Of a DNA stretch of 24,989 bases, positions 14,705 through 22,294 are shown piece after piece; position 1 is the first letter of the stretch; every line of letters begins with the position of its first letter. Source of the stretch: Porphyromonadaceae bacterium UBA7203 (GTDB lineage Bacteria; Bacteroidota; Bacteroidia; Bacteroidales; Muribaculaceae); contig DKUN01000011.1 of NCBI GenBank assembly GCA_002490725.1, positions 1 to 24,989 on the forward strand, in the 5' to 3' direction. The position numbers were made by a program, and so were the translations under genes. The notes beneath the pieces are model-generated. The model was not told the origin of the DNA, did not search any database, and worked only from the letters and a program-made list of their open reading frames with translations.

Positions 14705-16567
14705 TCAGTTTATGATCAGGTTGTCTTCAGGCAGCTCGATGGCGGGTTCGTGTTTGCCGGCGGCAAAGCCTGCCAGCAGTGACAGCAGGCCTACGCGCCC
14801 GACGAACATGGCGGCGCAGATAATAGCCTTGCCGCCTACCGACAGCAGGGGGGTGGCGCCGAGCGACGACCCGACGGTGGCCAGGGCGCTGAGCGCTTCG
14901 AAGAGCACCATCCTGGCAGGAAGCGAGGGCTCGCAGGCGAGCATCGCCACGGCCAGCAGCGAGTATGATACCACCGACAGGGCTATGACTGCCTGAGCGC
15001 GCGAGAGGGAGTCGGACGATATGCGGCGGTTGAACACGTTGACATTCCTGCGTCCGAGCACTACGGCTTTCAGATGGAGCAGCGCGGCGGCAAACGTGTT
15101 GACCTTAATGCCTCCGGCCGTTGATTGCGAGCCTCCGCCGATCCACATCATCAGCATTATTATGATTAGTGTGGAGGGCAGAAACCCGGCGGGATTGACC
15201 GACGAGAAGCCGGCGCTGCGTGGGGTGACAGCGTTGAATATGCTCTGCACTATCTTTTCGTAGGGCGACATGCCGGCCAGCGAGTTGCCGTTTTCGAGAA
15301 TCAGAAACAGCAGGGCGCTGAGGGCAAAGAGAGTGGTGGTGGTAGTGAGTACCACCTTTGAGTTGAGGTTGTAGAGGTGAGGCGCGTGTCCGGCGTGGCG
15401 GCCGCAAATGCGGTCGCGGATTTCGCGGCAGCGTGCAAACAGGGCGTCTTTGGCGTTGGCGAGTATGGGAAATCCGATGCCGCCGGCTATTACGAGCAGG
15501 CTCACTACGAGATAGATGAGCTGGTTGCCGTTGAGCAGGGCAGGGTTCGACAGGCCCTGGCCGATGGTCGAGAAGCCGGCGTTGCAGAAGGCCGACAGCG
15601 AGTGGAAGGCGGCAAAGACGAGATAGTCCGAACGTGTATAGCCCGGAATGGTGTCGACAACCGACCAGTAGATTGCTGCGGCGCCGACGGCTTCGACCGC
15701 AAGGGTGAACACCAGGGTGTAGAGCAGCGTGGGGAGCAGCGAGTTGATGGTTTTGGAGTAGAACATGTCTTTGACCATCAGCTGGGAGTAGACCGACGGG
15801 CGTCCGCTGAAAAAGAGGGCGAAAAAGCTGGTGAAGGTCATGACGCCGAGGGCTCCGATCTGCATCATTGTGGCTAAGATGCAGAGCCCCAGCGGAGTGA
15901 AGGTTGTTGAAACGTCAATAGGCGTGAGTCCGCATATGCAGACCGCCGAGGTGCTGACGAATATGCTGTCAATCAACGAGATGCCCTCGGTAGTGCAGCG
16001 CGGAAGCATCAGCAGGCCGCTGCCTGCGAAAATGAGGGCCAGAAATGACACGGAGAGTATGAGCGACGGGTTGGTGTGTTTCCCCAGTGAGCGTATGAGC
16101 GCGAAGCTGAGGTAAATAGCCGCGTAGACGCCGAGCACTCCGAGCAGCGTGAGGTGGGAGTAAATCAGAGCGTGAATCGGGGGTGAAAGCAGATGGATCC
16201 GGTTGGGAATGGCCCATGGAACCAGCGTAAAGAGCAGCAGAATGTCGATTATCCAGCGTAGCGGCCGCGTGTCGGCCATGGAGGCACGGAAGCGCAGAAT
16301 CAGGTTGAAGAGTATGTTGGCAGCAAAGATTCCCTGGCATAGCCTGAGCCAGGGCTTGACGGTTGCGAATGAGATTACGCTCGAGTCAAAGCCGACATAG
16401 AGCGCTATGGCTACCAGGCAGAGCAGCGATGCGATGACGGTCAGTACGTCGAAACATGTAGAGAGCACACGCAAGGTGCCTACCCAGTGGCGGGTGAATC
16501 TTGCGTATGCTCCTTTGGCGGCCTGGAGCCGCCTGACTGTTTTTCGGTGTTGTCCGGCGGGTTTCAA
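14705..16567 (-). CDS. TrkH/KtrB-family potassium uptake channel subunit
   Basis: This 620-residue membrane protein has the four M1-P-M2 repeats of the superfamily of K+ transporters. The pore segments are readable: STSAVCICGLTPID, FHSLSAFCNAGFST, AVTPRSAGFSSVN and EALSALATVGSSLG, each with its filter glycine, plus the MMWIGGGSQSTAGGIKVNTF stretch of the third repeat. About 170 residues with four extra helices precede the core, as in several Bacteroidota TrkH proteins. KtrB itself is about 450 residues. The frame opens directly after the DUF4923 stop (TAA then TTG at 16567), so I take TTG as a coupled start. A start slightly further in, near residues 29-34, is possible. It partners with the RCK protein downstream. 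Confidence 0.92.
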   Translation of the reverse strand: MKPAGQHRKTVRRLQAAKGAYARFTRHWVGTLRVLSTCFDVLTVIASLLCLVAIALYVGFDSSVISFATVKPWLRLCQGIFAANILFNLILRFRASMADTRPLRWIIDILLLFTLVPWAIPNRIHLLSPPIHALIYSHLTLLGVLGVYAAIYLSFALIRSLGKHTNPSLILSVSFLALIFAGSGLLMLPRCTTEGISLIDSIFVSTSAVCICGLTPIDVSTTFTPLGLCILATMMQIGALGVMTFTSFFALFFSGRPSVYSQLMVKDMFYSKTINSLLPTLLYTLVFTLAVEAVGAAAIYWSVVDTIPGYTRSDYLVFAAFHSLSAFCNAGFSTIGQGLSNPALLNGNQLIYLVVSLLVIAGGIGFPILANAKDALFARCREIRDRICGRHAGHAPHLYNLNSKVVLTTTTTLFALSALLFLILENGNSLAGMSPYEKIVQSIFNAVTPRSAGFSSVNPAGFLPSTLIIIMLMMWIGGGSQSTAGGIKVNTFAAALLHLKAVVLGRRNVNVFNRRISSDSLSRAQAVIALSVVSYSLLAVAMLACEPSLPARMVLFEALSALATVGSSLGATPLLSVGGKAIICAAMFVGRVGLLSLLAGFAAGKHEPAIELPEDNLIIN

Positions 16568-17275
16568 TTACTGCTTCTGGAGTTTGAAACCGGCACACAT
16601 GCCGTCGTAGCTGTTGAGCAGCGCGGAAGCAGCCTTGACAGCGGTGCTGTTGGTTGCCGAGCCGACGGCGTTGATGATTGAAATCAGTTTGGTTACATCG
16701 AACATCAGCGACATCTGGTTGCCGGTCATGGTTATGTAGGTTTTCATCTTGCCGAGCGAAATGGCGCCGAGAGCCTTGAAGTTGAAGTAGACGTCTTCGC
16801 CTTCGATGGTGACGGTGCCCGAAGTGCGCAGCAGGCCGAGGTTGAGGGTGAAGTTTTGCTTCTCATCGACCGTGAGGGTAACTTTGTTGAGGCGGAATTT
16901 GGTGTAGTAGTCGGCAAGTTTGTTCTCAATGGTGGTTGCCATTGCGGCGCCGCCTGCCTTCTGCAGGAAGTTCTCGCTCTTGAAGCAAACTGCGGGGCTG
17001 ACGTAGGTCCATGTGCCGACAAGGCGGTCGGGAGTGATTTTGTCGTTGCCGAGCAGGCCGCTGACCACTCCGCCGAGCAGGTCGCCGAGGCCGCTGCCTG
17101 AGCCGGATGATCCGCTGCCCGAGCCTCCGCCGAGCAGGCTGCCGAGGCCGCTGAGCGGATTGTCGGTCGTGGCGGTCGAGGTGGTGGCCTGTGAGGTCGA
17201 TGAGGTTTGCAGGGGCGAAGCGCAGGCGCTCATAATCATACATGCCGCTGCTGCAAGAGTAAGGAGTTTTTTCAT
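16568..17275 (-). CDS. DUF4923 family lipoprotein
   Basis: This 235-residue protein has a lipoprotein signal peptide ending IMSAC (Cys18) and a Ser/Thr-rich spacer. A Gly/Ser low-complexity region (about residues 40-75) holds two copies of a GLG[SD]LLGG unit around a GSGSGSSGSGSG run. The globular C-terminal part, from ITPDRLVGTWTYVSPAV to the end, matches the Bacteroidales DUF4923 family: a lipocalin-like beta pattern with GTWTY near its start, and a helix with ENKLADYYTKF. Function is unknown. A surface or periplasmic lipid-anchored role is implied by the signal. It abuts the TrkH start with no spacer. Confidence 0.85.
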   Translation of the reverse strand: MKKLLTLAAAACMIMSACASPLQTSSTSQATTSTATTDNPLSGLGSLLGGGSGSGSSGSGSGLGDLLGGVVSGLLGNDKITPDRLVGTWTYVSPAVCFKSENFLQKAGGAAMATTIENKLADYYTKFRLNKVTLTVDEKQNFTLNLGLLRTSGTVTIEGEDVYFNFKALGAISLGKMKTYITMTGNQMSLMFDVTKLISIINAVGSATNSTAVKAASALLNSYDGMCAGFKLQKQ

Positions 17276-17322
17276 TGTAGTTTTTTTGTGTTGATGATTG
17301 GTTTAAGAGTCTATGTGTGACG

Positions 17323-17346
17323 GCCGGGGCCTGTCAGAGCCCCGGC
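17323..17346. terminator. GC-rich hairpin between two lipoprotein genes
   Basis: Perfect 8-bp arms GCCGGGGC (17323-17330) and GCCCCGGC (17339-17346) enclose an 8-base loop. It lies between the coiled-coil lipoprotein stop (17387) and the DUF4923 start (17275). The minus strand lacks a T run after it, while the plus side reads GTTTATTTTG. It may be a partial terminator or an mRNA-stabilising stem that changes the ratio of the flanking genes. Confidence 0.5.
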
Positions 17347-17386
17347 GTTTATTTTGATTCCGGCAGTGTTTTTATTGCCGCCGGTT

Positions 17387-18256
17387 TCAGTTTTTGGTTT
17401 CGATTACCAGCAGGTTGCTGACGGCCCAGAACTTCGCGGGGTCGGTAATGACGAGAGTGAGCATATTGTTGGAGCCGCGCTCTAATGAGTAGGAGTCCTC
17501 GGGCTGTCGGGTCAGCACTTTGGCTTTCGGAGCATCGAGCGGAATGCTGACGAGCGAGCGTCGGTCGCCGCGGGTCATGTAGCTTTGGTCGAAGTCACCT
17601 TCGAGCACCTTGGTCTTGCGCAGGAATCCGCCGCCTGAAATGAAGTTGTGGTTTTTGAGCTCGTTGTTGCTGCCGATAACGTAGTAAACGGCGTTGAGAT
17701 TGTCGACGGCGATGTTGCGCTCTGATTCGGCCTGGGCCTTGGCGGCAGCGATGGTGTCGACCGTGGCCTGCAGGTCAATAACCGAGTCGGCGAGAACTTC
17801 AATGCGGAAGTTGGCGGTGGTCAGACGGTTTGTGAGATCGGCTACGGCAGCTGCCTGCTCGTCGATTTGCGAGCGGAGGGCCGAAATCTGCTTGCGCAGT
17901 TTGGAGTTCTCGCCAGCGTTCTGGCCGAGTCGGGCTTCGAGTTCCGCAATGCGCTTGCGGCGCTGGATGAGGCCTTGCTGAATGGCCACCATCTGCGCTT
18001 CGATGTCGTGGCGGCGGTCAATGCTTTCGGTGTTGACGCTGGCGTTGAGCAGGTGCTCGAGCCGTGCAATCTGTTCCAGACCGGTGGTTACGTCGTAGAG
18101 TATGGAGAACATGCTGTCGGCATTGTTCAGTGCGTCTTGCAGTGAGTCGTTTAGACGATAGTTGACGTTCTGTTCATCGGTGAGCTTCGAGTTGCCGCAT
18201 GCTGTCGCGGCAAGCAGTGCGCCGACGGCGGCCACTGCAATTAGTAGCTTTTTCAT
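17387..18256 (-). CDS. Coiled-coil lipoprotein, unknown function
   Basis: This 289-residue protein starts with a lipoprotein signal ending AATAC (Cys20). A long heptad-rich helical region follows (about residues 60-180), with runs such as RRKRIAELEARLGQN and SKLRKQISALRSQIDEQ. A compact C-terminal domain (about 188-289) begins NAVYYVIGSNNELK and ends AKFWAVSNLLVIETKN. This arrangement of lipid anchor, coiled coil and C-terminal beta-rich domain is common among unnamed Bacteroidales envelope proteins. I cannot assign a function. The ATG overlaps the rsmI stop (ATGA), so its translation is probably coupled to that of RsmI. Confidence 0.85.
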   Translation of the reverse strand: MKKLLIAVAAVGALLAATACGNSKLTDEQNVNYRLNDSLQDALNNADSMFSILYDVTTGLEQIARLEHLLNASVNTESIDRRHDIEAQMVAIQQGLIQRRKRIAELEARLGQNAGENSKLRKQISALRSQIDEQAAAVADLTNRLTTANFRIEVLADSVIDLQATVDTIAAAKAQAESERNIAVDNLNAVYYVIGSNNELKNHNFISGGGFLRKTKVLEGDFDQSYMTRGDRRSLVSIPLDAPKAKVLTRQPEDSYSLERGSNNMLTLVITDPAKFWAVSNLLVIETKN

Positions 18257-18984
18257 GATTCGTCTGTGTCTTGTATTTTGTACTTATTCTTATGTGCTGA
18301 ACGTTCGGGGGTCGGTTTGCCTCCTACTACTATAACAATTTCGCCGCGCGCCTGGTTCGCGGCGAAGTGCGAGGCGAGTTCCGACAGCGAGCCGCGAAGG
18401 GTGGTGTCATGGAGTTTTGAAATTTCGCGACTCACCGATGCGGGCCGGTCGCTGCCACATGCGTCGGCCAGTTCAGCCAGGGTGCGCGCCAGACGCAGCG
18501 GGCTTTCGTAGATGGCAAACGTGCGCGGTTCGGAGGCCAGTTCGCTCAAACGGGTGGCGCGCCCTTTTTTCGGGGGCAGGAAGCCTTCGAAGGAGAACCG
18601 GTCGATAGGCAGGCCGCTGTTGACCAGCGCCGGAATCAGAGCCGTGGCTCCGGGTAGGGTTTCGACCTCGAGGCCGAGTTCGCGGCATCGGCGGCTCAGC
18701 ATGAATCCCGGGTCGGAGATGCCCGGGGTGCCGGCGTCGCTCACCAGGGCGATGTTTTCGCCGGCGGCGATGCGCGAGGCAATGGTGTCGACCGTGGAAT
18801 GCTCGTTGAACTTATGGTGAGAGCTCATCGGCGTGTGTATGTCGAATTTCTTCATCAGCGGGGCGCTGGTGCGCGTGTCTTCGGCAAGAATGAGTCCGGC
18901 CGATTTCAGCACTTCGACGGCACGCGGAGTCATGTCGCCGAGATTGCCGACCGGGGTTGGAACGATGAAGAGTTTGCCTGCCAT
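18253..18984 (-). CDS. rsmI: 16S rRNA (cytidine1402-2'-O)-methyltransferase
   Basis: This 243-residue RsmI uses S-adenosylmethionine to methylate the ribose of C1402 in the decoding centre. Conserved tetrapyrrole-methylase-fold segments are visible: VPTPVGNLGD (8-17), AEDTRTS (34-40), SDAGTPGISDPG (82-93), LPGATALIPALVNSGLP and FEGFLPPKKGRA. It is shorter than E. coli RsmI (286) because the C-terminal extension is missing, as is common in Bacteroidota. The ATG at 18984 gives the usual MAGKLFIVPTPVGNL start. It lies 38 bases after the small-protein gene and overlaps the lipoprotein gene by four bases. Confidence 0.96.
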   Translation of the reverse strand: MAGKLFIVPTPVGNLGDMTPRAVEVLKSAGLILAEDTRTSAPLMKKFDIHTPMSSHHKFNEHSTVDTIASRIAAGENIALVSDAGTPGISDPGFMLSRRCRELGLEVETLPGATALIPALVNSGLPIDRFSFEGFLPPKKGRATRLSELASEPRTFAIYESPLRLARTLAELADACGSDRPASVSREISKLHDTTLRGSLSELASHFAANQARGEIVIVVGGKPTPERSAHKNKYKIQDTDES

Positions 18985-19022
18985 AGCGTAGGTAAAAGTG
19001 GGGTTAGGGCGGGGAGCGTTTA

Positions 19023-19454
19023 TTATGCGAGCAGCGGAGGATGGGAGTCGAAGCGGCGCGTGGTTATGCGCAGAAAGTCTTTGACCAGGTCGTCGTCGAG
19101 GTCAAAGTCGTTGGCGGCCAGGTAGTGTTCCACTTCTTCGGCCGAGTGCATGTCGGCGATGCGGCCAACCGCAAGGCTCATGGCCTCGTCCGAGCCGCCG
19201 AAGAGTCCGCGCCTGAACCTGTAGCGGTCGTTGAGCGAGAACGTGATGGGCAGCGGTTCGGCTGAGCGCGCGTTCACGGGGGCGGGCTCGGGTTCGCAAA
19301 CCGCTTCAGGGGCGGGTTCGGCGGTATCGGCAGCCGGGGCAGGCTCCGGAGCGATGGAATAGGCTATTTCCGGTTCTGTTGCCGCGATGGCCTCGAGCCG
19401 TCGGCCCAGGGCCTGAAGCTCGCGAGCTATGTCAAGAAGTTCTTTGGTATCCAT
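19023..19454 (-). CDS. Conserved small Bacteroidales protein of unknown function
   Basis: This 143-residue protein has a helical N-terminus (MDTKELLDIARELQALGRRLEAI), an Ala/Pro/Glu-rich linker (about residues 30-65) and a C-terminal domain, PITFSLNDRYRFRRGLFGGSDEAM to the end. The last part resembles a conserved hypothetical protein tail I associate with Bacteroidales, predicted all-helical and acidic. No signal or membrane helix is present, so it is probably cytosolic. The frame is open to ATG 19475, but that codon lies inside the -7/-33 promoter region. ATG 19454, four to five bases after the predicted transcript start, is the better choice. It heads the unit with rsmI. Confidence 0.8.
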   Translation of the reverse strand: MDTKELLDIARELQALGRRLEAIAATEPEIAYSIAPEPAPAADTAEPAPEAVCEPEPAPVNARSAEPLPITFSLNDRYRFRRGLFGGSDEAMSLAVGRIADMHSAEEVEHYLAANDFDLDDDLVKDFLRITTRRFDSHPPLLA

Positions 19455-19462
19455 GTTGATGG

Positions 19463-19492
19463 CAAAGTTACGCAAATTTTGGTAATTTCAAA
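19463..19492 (-). promoter_or_regulatory. Promoter of the small protein-rsmI-lipoprotein unit
   Basis: The minus strand shows TTTG (19492-19489), an 18-base spacer and TAACTTTG (19470-19463). The box ends eight bases before ATG 19454, so the leader would be about four bases. It decides against the upstream ATG at 19475. Confidence 0.75.
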
Positions 19493-19506
19493 AGATTACA
19501 GGTCAA

Positions 19507-20112
19507 CTATTTGCTAAGAACAATATTGCGGCTGTAGACTACAAGCCCGAAGCCTTGGCCGAGCAGCAGAACGATGTCTTGCCTGAATATGCCGTAAATA
19601 AAAATGATTGCGGCTCCCGCCAGGCTGATCCACCAGAACAGCGGCGGAAGTTCACTGCGGCCAATGCGCTTGGAGTACCACCATTGGTAAACGAAGCGCA
19701 GTGTCATCAGCAACTGGCCGAATGTGCCCACGCAGAGCAGCGCCATTGGAATGTCTGGTCTGAGCAGAAACTCATCGATAAACGTGCGCGCGTTGTCGGC
19801 CACGAATATGGCGGCGATAACCGGAAAGCAGAGCAGCAGCGCCCAGCAGATGCGGGGCATGCGCACTCTCTTGAGGTGGAGGTTCCAGACGTAGACGTAG
19901 TAGCTCACAATCTGGCCGGCCACGACCGCAAAGTCGGCGCGCAGCCAGCCGTAGGTGGCGAGTAGCGCCGAGCCGGCGAGCGACAGCGCCCAGAACAGGG
20001 TTGGCGACAGCACCTTGCGGGCTCTTTCGCTCAGAATCCACTGAACCAGGGTGCGGGCCGAAAAGAAGGCCTGGGCGAGCAGGCCTACGCATGTGATCAG
20101 CAGCGGGTGCAT
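19507..20112 (-). CDS. LABN-domain membrane protein (two repeats)
   Basis: This 201-residue inner-membrane protein consists of two copies of the 'lipid-A-disaccharide synthase N-terminal' (LABN) unit. The first (about residues 15-82) has the landmarks VQWILSER, PTLFWALSLAGSALLATYGWLR, DFAVVAGQ and YYVYVWNLHL. The second (about 135-199) repeats them as YQWWYSKR, PPLFWWISLAGAAIIFIYGIFR, DIVLLLGQ and LVVYSRNIVL. Each unit has about three membrane helices. It is not LpxB: the catalytic GT19 domain is absent. The domain often accompanies GT2 and GT39 enzymes, where a role in moving or using polyprenyl-phosphate sugars is suspected. Its ATG overlaps the GT2 stop by one base (TGATG). Confidence 0.9.
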   Translation of the reverse strand: MHPLLITCVGLLAQAFFSARTLVQWILSERARKVLSPTLFWALSLAGSALLATYGWLRADFAVVAGQIVSYYVYVWNLHLKRVRMPRICWALLLCFPVIAAIFVADNARTFIDEFLLRPDIPMALLCVGTFGQLLMTLRFVYQWWYSKRIGRSELPPLFWWISLAGAAIIFIYGIFRQDIVLLLGQGFGLVVYSRNIVLSK

Positions 20113-20840
20113 CAGAGGTTGGTCGAGCCTATTTTGTAGTTATACCATCTGGGACGCATCCAGCGGAAGGCGAAGCAGTCCATCGTGGGGCCGACAAGCC
20201 TGTTGCGGAGGCTGAATTTCGACTGGCCGGCAGTGCGCGGAAAATGGCTGACGGCAACTTGCTTGACCTTACCTTCCTGCAGGCCCACGAGCGCAGGCAG
20301 GAAGCGGTGCATGCCGGTAAACATCGGAATGCGGCGCGCAACGTCGGTGTGGAGTATCTTGAGCGGGCAGCCGGTGTCGACAGCGTCGTCGCCGGTCATG
20401 AAGCGGCGGAAACTGTTGGCGATTTTGCTCTGTATGCGTTTGAAGCCGGTGTCCTTGCGGTTGGCGCGGATGCCCATGACCAGTTCGAAGTCGCCGGCAT
20501 AGGGGAGCAGCAGGTTGAAGTCTTCGGGCGCGGTCTGCAGGTCGGCGTCGATGTAGCCTACCAGCGGCGAGCAGGCCGCATCGAAGCCGGCCTTGATGGC
20601 TGCGCTCAGACCGCAGTTTTTGGCAAACGAGATGTAGAACATGTCGGGATTGCGCTCGCAGATTGCGGCGATTTTTTCGCCCGATCTGTCTTTCGAGCCG
20701 TCGTTGACAAAGAGCACGCATGCGCGTCGCGCAGCCTTGGGCAGATAGGCGCTCAGGCGCTCTTCGAGTGCCGCTGCGTTGTCTTCTTCGTTATAGACGG
20801 GCACTATGATTGTGAGGTCGTAGTTAGCGGTTGCGTTCAT
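20112..20840 (-). CDS. GT2 glycosyltransferase, polyprenyl-phosphate sugar synthase type
   Basis: This 242-residue GT-A enzyme has IIVPVYNEEDN (about residues 11-21), VNDGSKDRSG (about 45-54), the metal/nucleotide-binding YIDADLQTAPED (Asp-x-Asp at about 97-101) and a C-terminal AGQSKFSLRNRLVGP segment, as in dolichyl- or undecaprenyl-phosphate sugar synthases (DPM1, ArnC, RgtE). Unlike ArnC or GtrB, it has no C-terminal membrane helices, so it should act at the cytoplasmic membrane face as a peripheral protein. It probably moves a sugar from a nucleotide to undecaprenyl phosphate for use by the GT39 enzyme. The start overlaps the GT39 stop by ATGA. Confidence 0.92.
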   Translation of the reverse strand: MNATANYDLTIIVPVYNEEDNAAALEERLSAYLPKAARRACVLFVNDGSKDRSGEKIAAICERNPDMFYISFAKNCGLSAAIKAGFDAACSPLVGYIDADLQTAPEDFNLLLPYAGDFELVMGIRANRKDTGFKRIQSKIANSFRRFMTGDDAVDTGCPLKILHTDVARRIPMFTGMHRFLPALVGLQEGKVKQVAVSHFPRTAGQSKFSLRNRLVGPTMDCFAFRWMRPRWYNYKIGSTNL

Positions 20841-22144
20841 TTGTTGTAGATGAATTTCAGTTTTTCGGGTTCGTCGCCTTCGAGCAACAGGGCAGCTCCC
20901 CGAGGCAGGTCAAAGCCGCCCGTGCGGTCAACCACTGTGGCGGGCACGTTGAAGTATGCGTCGATATTTTCGCCGCGCCTGACTTCCGAATCAATGTAGA
21001 CATGAGTGGGGTTGAGTTTCGCCACCTCTTCGCACACCGGGCCGTAGCTGATGCGGCTGTTGAGCAGCGGCAGGGTCCACGATGCGCAGAAAATCAGGGC
21101 AAGTATGCCGATGGCTATGATGTTTACGGCCTTGAGCAGCTTACGGCCGTTGATAAGCGATGCGCCGAGATAGACGCCAAACGGAATTGCAGGCAGCAGG
21201 TAGACCTGCAGTTTTGAGCTCACGCACGAGAGCATGACAAACGTCACGGCGAAAACTGCGATTGTGAGTTTGCGGAAGTCGCCGCGCGCGGCAACGTCGC
21301 GCCGGGCAATGAGTTCGTAGGCAATCAGCAGCGACCAGGGAGCCATGACGTACCATACGCACACGCAGTAGTACCACCACGGACAGTCGTGGGTAAAGGC
21401 GTTGTGGGCGCGGTCGACCGTCTGGTGAAACAGCAGGTTGTTGAGGTAGTCGGCGCCCCCTTCGGTCCAGACTCCGCCGAACCATATTGCGCAGCCTCCG
21501 GCTATCACCGCCCATGCCGGCCAGCCCCATATTCTGCGAAACAGACCGAAGCGTTTAACCGCGGCCAGATAGGCGGCCGTGCCGAGCAGCGGAATCAGAA
21601 TGCCGTAGGGCCCTTTGGTGAATAGGGCCAGGAAGCTGAAGAGTCCGAGCAGTGCCTCGTGGCGTCGTGTAGGCCGGCCAATGGCCATACGGTAGGACTC
21701 GCGCAGTGCCAGCACTATAAACAGGGTCAGCAGCATGTCCATGCGCAGCGTCAGCGCCAGCCCCGGGAAGAAGCCGCATGTAAAGAGCATCAGCAGGGCT
21801 GCCCGGCGACGTGGCAGGTCGATTGCTCCGCGGGCCATGCCGTTCATTATGCGGCCCACCAGCAGCATCGGCACCAGTGAGAATAGCCCTGCAAACAGCG
21901 TGGCGAGGCTGCCGGGCAGTGCGCGCAAGGCCATTATTATCCACAGATACAAAGGCGGCTTGTCGGCATAGATTTCGCCATGGTTATGGAAGCACCACAC
22001 CGCGCCGTTGCGCAGAGCCTCGTCGGCTATGCTGAAGTAGCGCAGCTCATTGTCGGGAGTAATGTCGCGCATGGCCAGAACCGGCAGCATCGCTGCAGCC
22101 GCCAGCAGATATATCCACCAAGTTGATTCACATAGCTTTTTCAC
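20837..22144 (-). CDS. ArnT/PMT-type (GT39/GT83) glycosyltransferase
   Basis: This 435-residue integral membrane protein has about ten predicted helices. The first periplasmic loop carries the acidic motif DITPDNELRYFSIADEAL and then YADKPPLYLW, the conserved KPPL signature of ArnT/PMT lipid-phosphate-dependent transferases. A short soluble segment of about 75 residues ends the protein. It is shorter than E. coli ArnT (550), whose periplasmic C-terminal domain is larger. It probably transfers a sugar from undecaprenyl phosphate to lipid A or another periplasmic acceptor. It is the first gene of the trio, and its ATG lies five bases from a promoter box. The donor sugar cannot be inferred. Confidence 0.9.
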   Translation of the reverse strand: MKKLCESTWWIYLLAAAAMLPVLAMRDITPDNELRYFSIADEALRNGAVWCFHNHGEIYADKPPLYLWIIMALRALPGSLATLFAGLFSLVPMLLVGRIMNGMARGAIDLPRRRAALLMLFTCGFFPGLALTLRMDMLLTLFIVLALRESYRMAIGRPTRRHEALLGLFSFLALFTKGPYGILIPLLGTAAYLAAVKRFGLFRRIWGWPAWAVIAGGCAIWFGGVWTEGGADYLNNLLFHQTVDRAHNAFTHDCPWWYYCVCVWYVMAPWSLLIAYELIARRDVAARGDFRKLTIAVFAVTFVMLSCVSSKLQVYLLPAIPFGVYLGASLINGRKLLKAVNIIAIGILALIFCASWTLPLLNSRISYGPVCEEVAKLNPTHVYIDSEVRRGENIDAYFNVPATVVDRTGGFDLPRGAALLLEGDEPEKLKFIYNK

Positions 22145-22148
22145 GCTG

Positions 22149-22178
22149 CAAATTTAATTATTTTCCTTGACAATCAAA
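22149..22178 (-). promoter_or_regulatory. Promoter of the GT39-GT2-LABN operon
   Basis: The minus strand shows TTTG (22178-22175), an 18-base spacer and TAAATTTG (22156-22149). The box ends four bases before ATG 22144, so transcription should begin at or within a base or two of the start codon. Confidence 0.65.
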
Positions 22179-22237
22179 AATCAAGCACTCGTAAAGATGC
22201 CGACGCCGGCAATGCGCGGCCGTCGCCGTGATACAAC

Positions 22238-22267
22238 AAAGCCCGGCGGGTGTTACCGTCGGGCTTT
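22238..22267 (-). terminator. Terminator hairpin after tonB
   Basis: The arms at 22238-22249 (AAAGCCCGGCGG) and 22256-22267 (CCGTCGGGCTTT) pair over 12 positions with one G-T/A-C position around a 6-base loop. The stem ends CTTTGTTGT on the minus strand. It lies 27 bases after the tonB stop and before the next promoter. A weaker CGACG/CGTCG stem follows at 22201-22225. Nothing else is seen in the 150-base gap. Confidence 0.75.
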
Positions 22268-22294
22268 GGACTGAATTATGTTTCAGGAGTTTTA

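Noticed and set aside
17081..17160. Possible tandem DNA repeat in the Gly/Ser region of the DUF4923 gene
   Set aside because: The pattern comes from a low-complexity protein linker with mixed codons. No regular DNA unit is repeated enough to call it.
19455..19475. ATG 19475 as start of the small protein gene
   Set aside because: It lies inside a well-matched promoter, so the codon would not be transcribed from it.
19507..20112. Lipid-A-disaccharide synthase (LpxB)
   Set aside because: Only the LABN membrane units are present, in two copies. The GT19 catalytic domain is absent.
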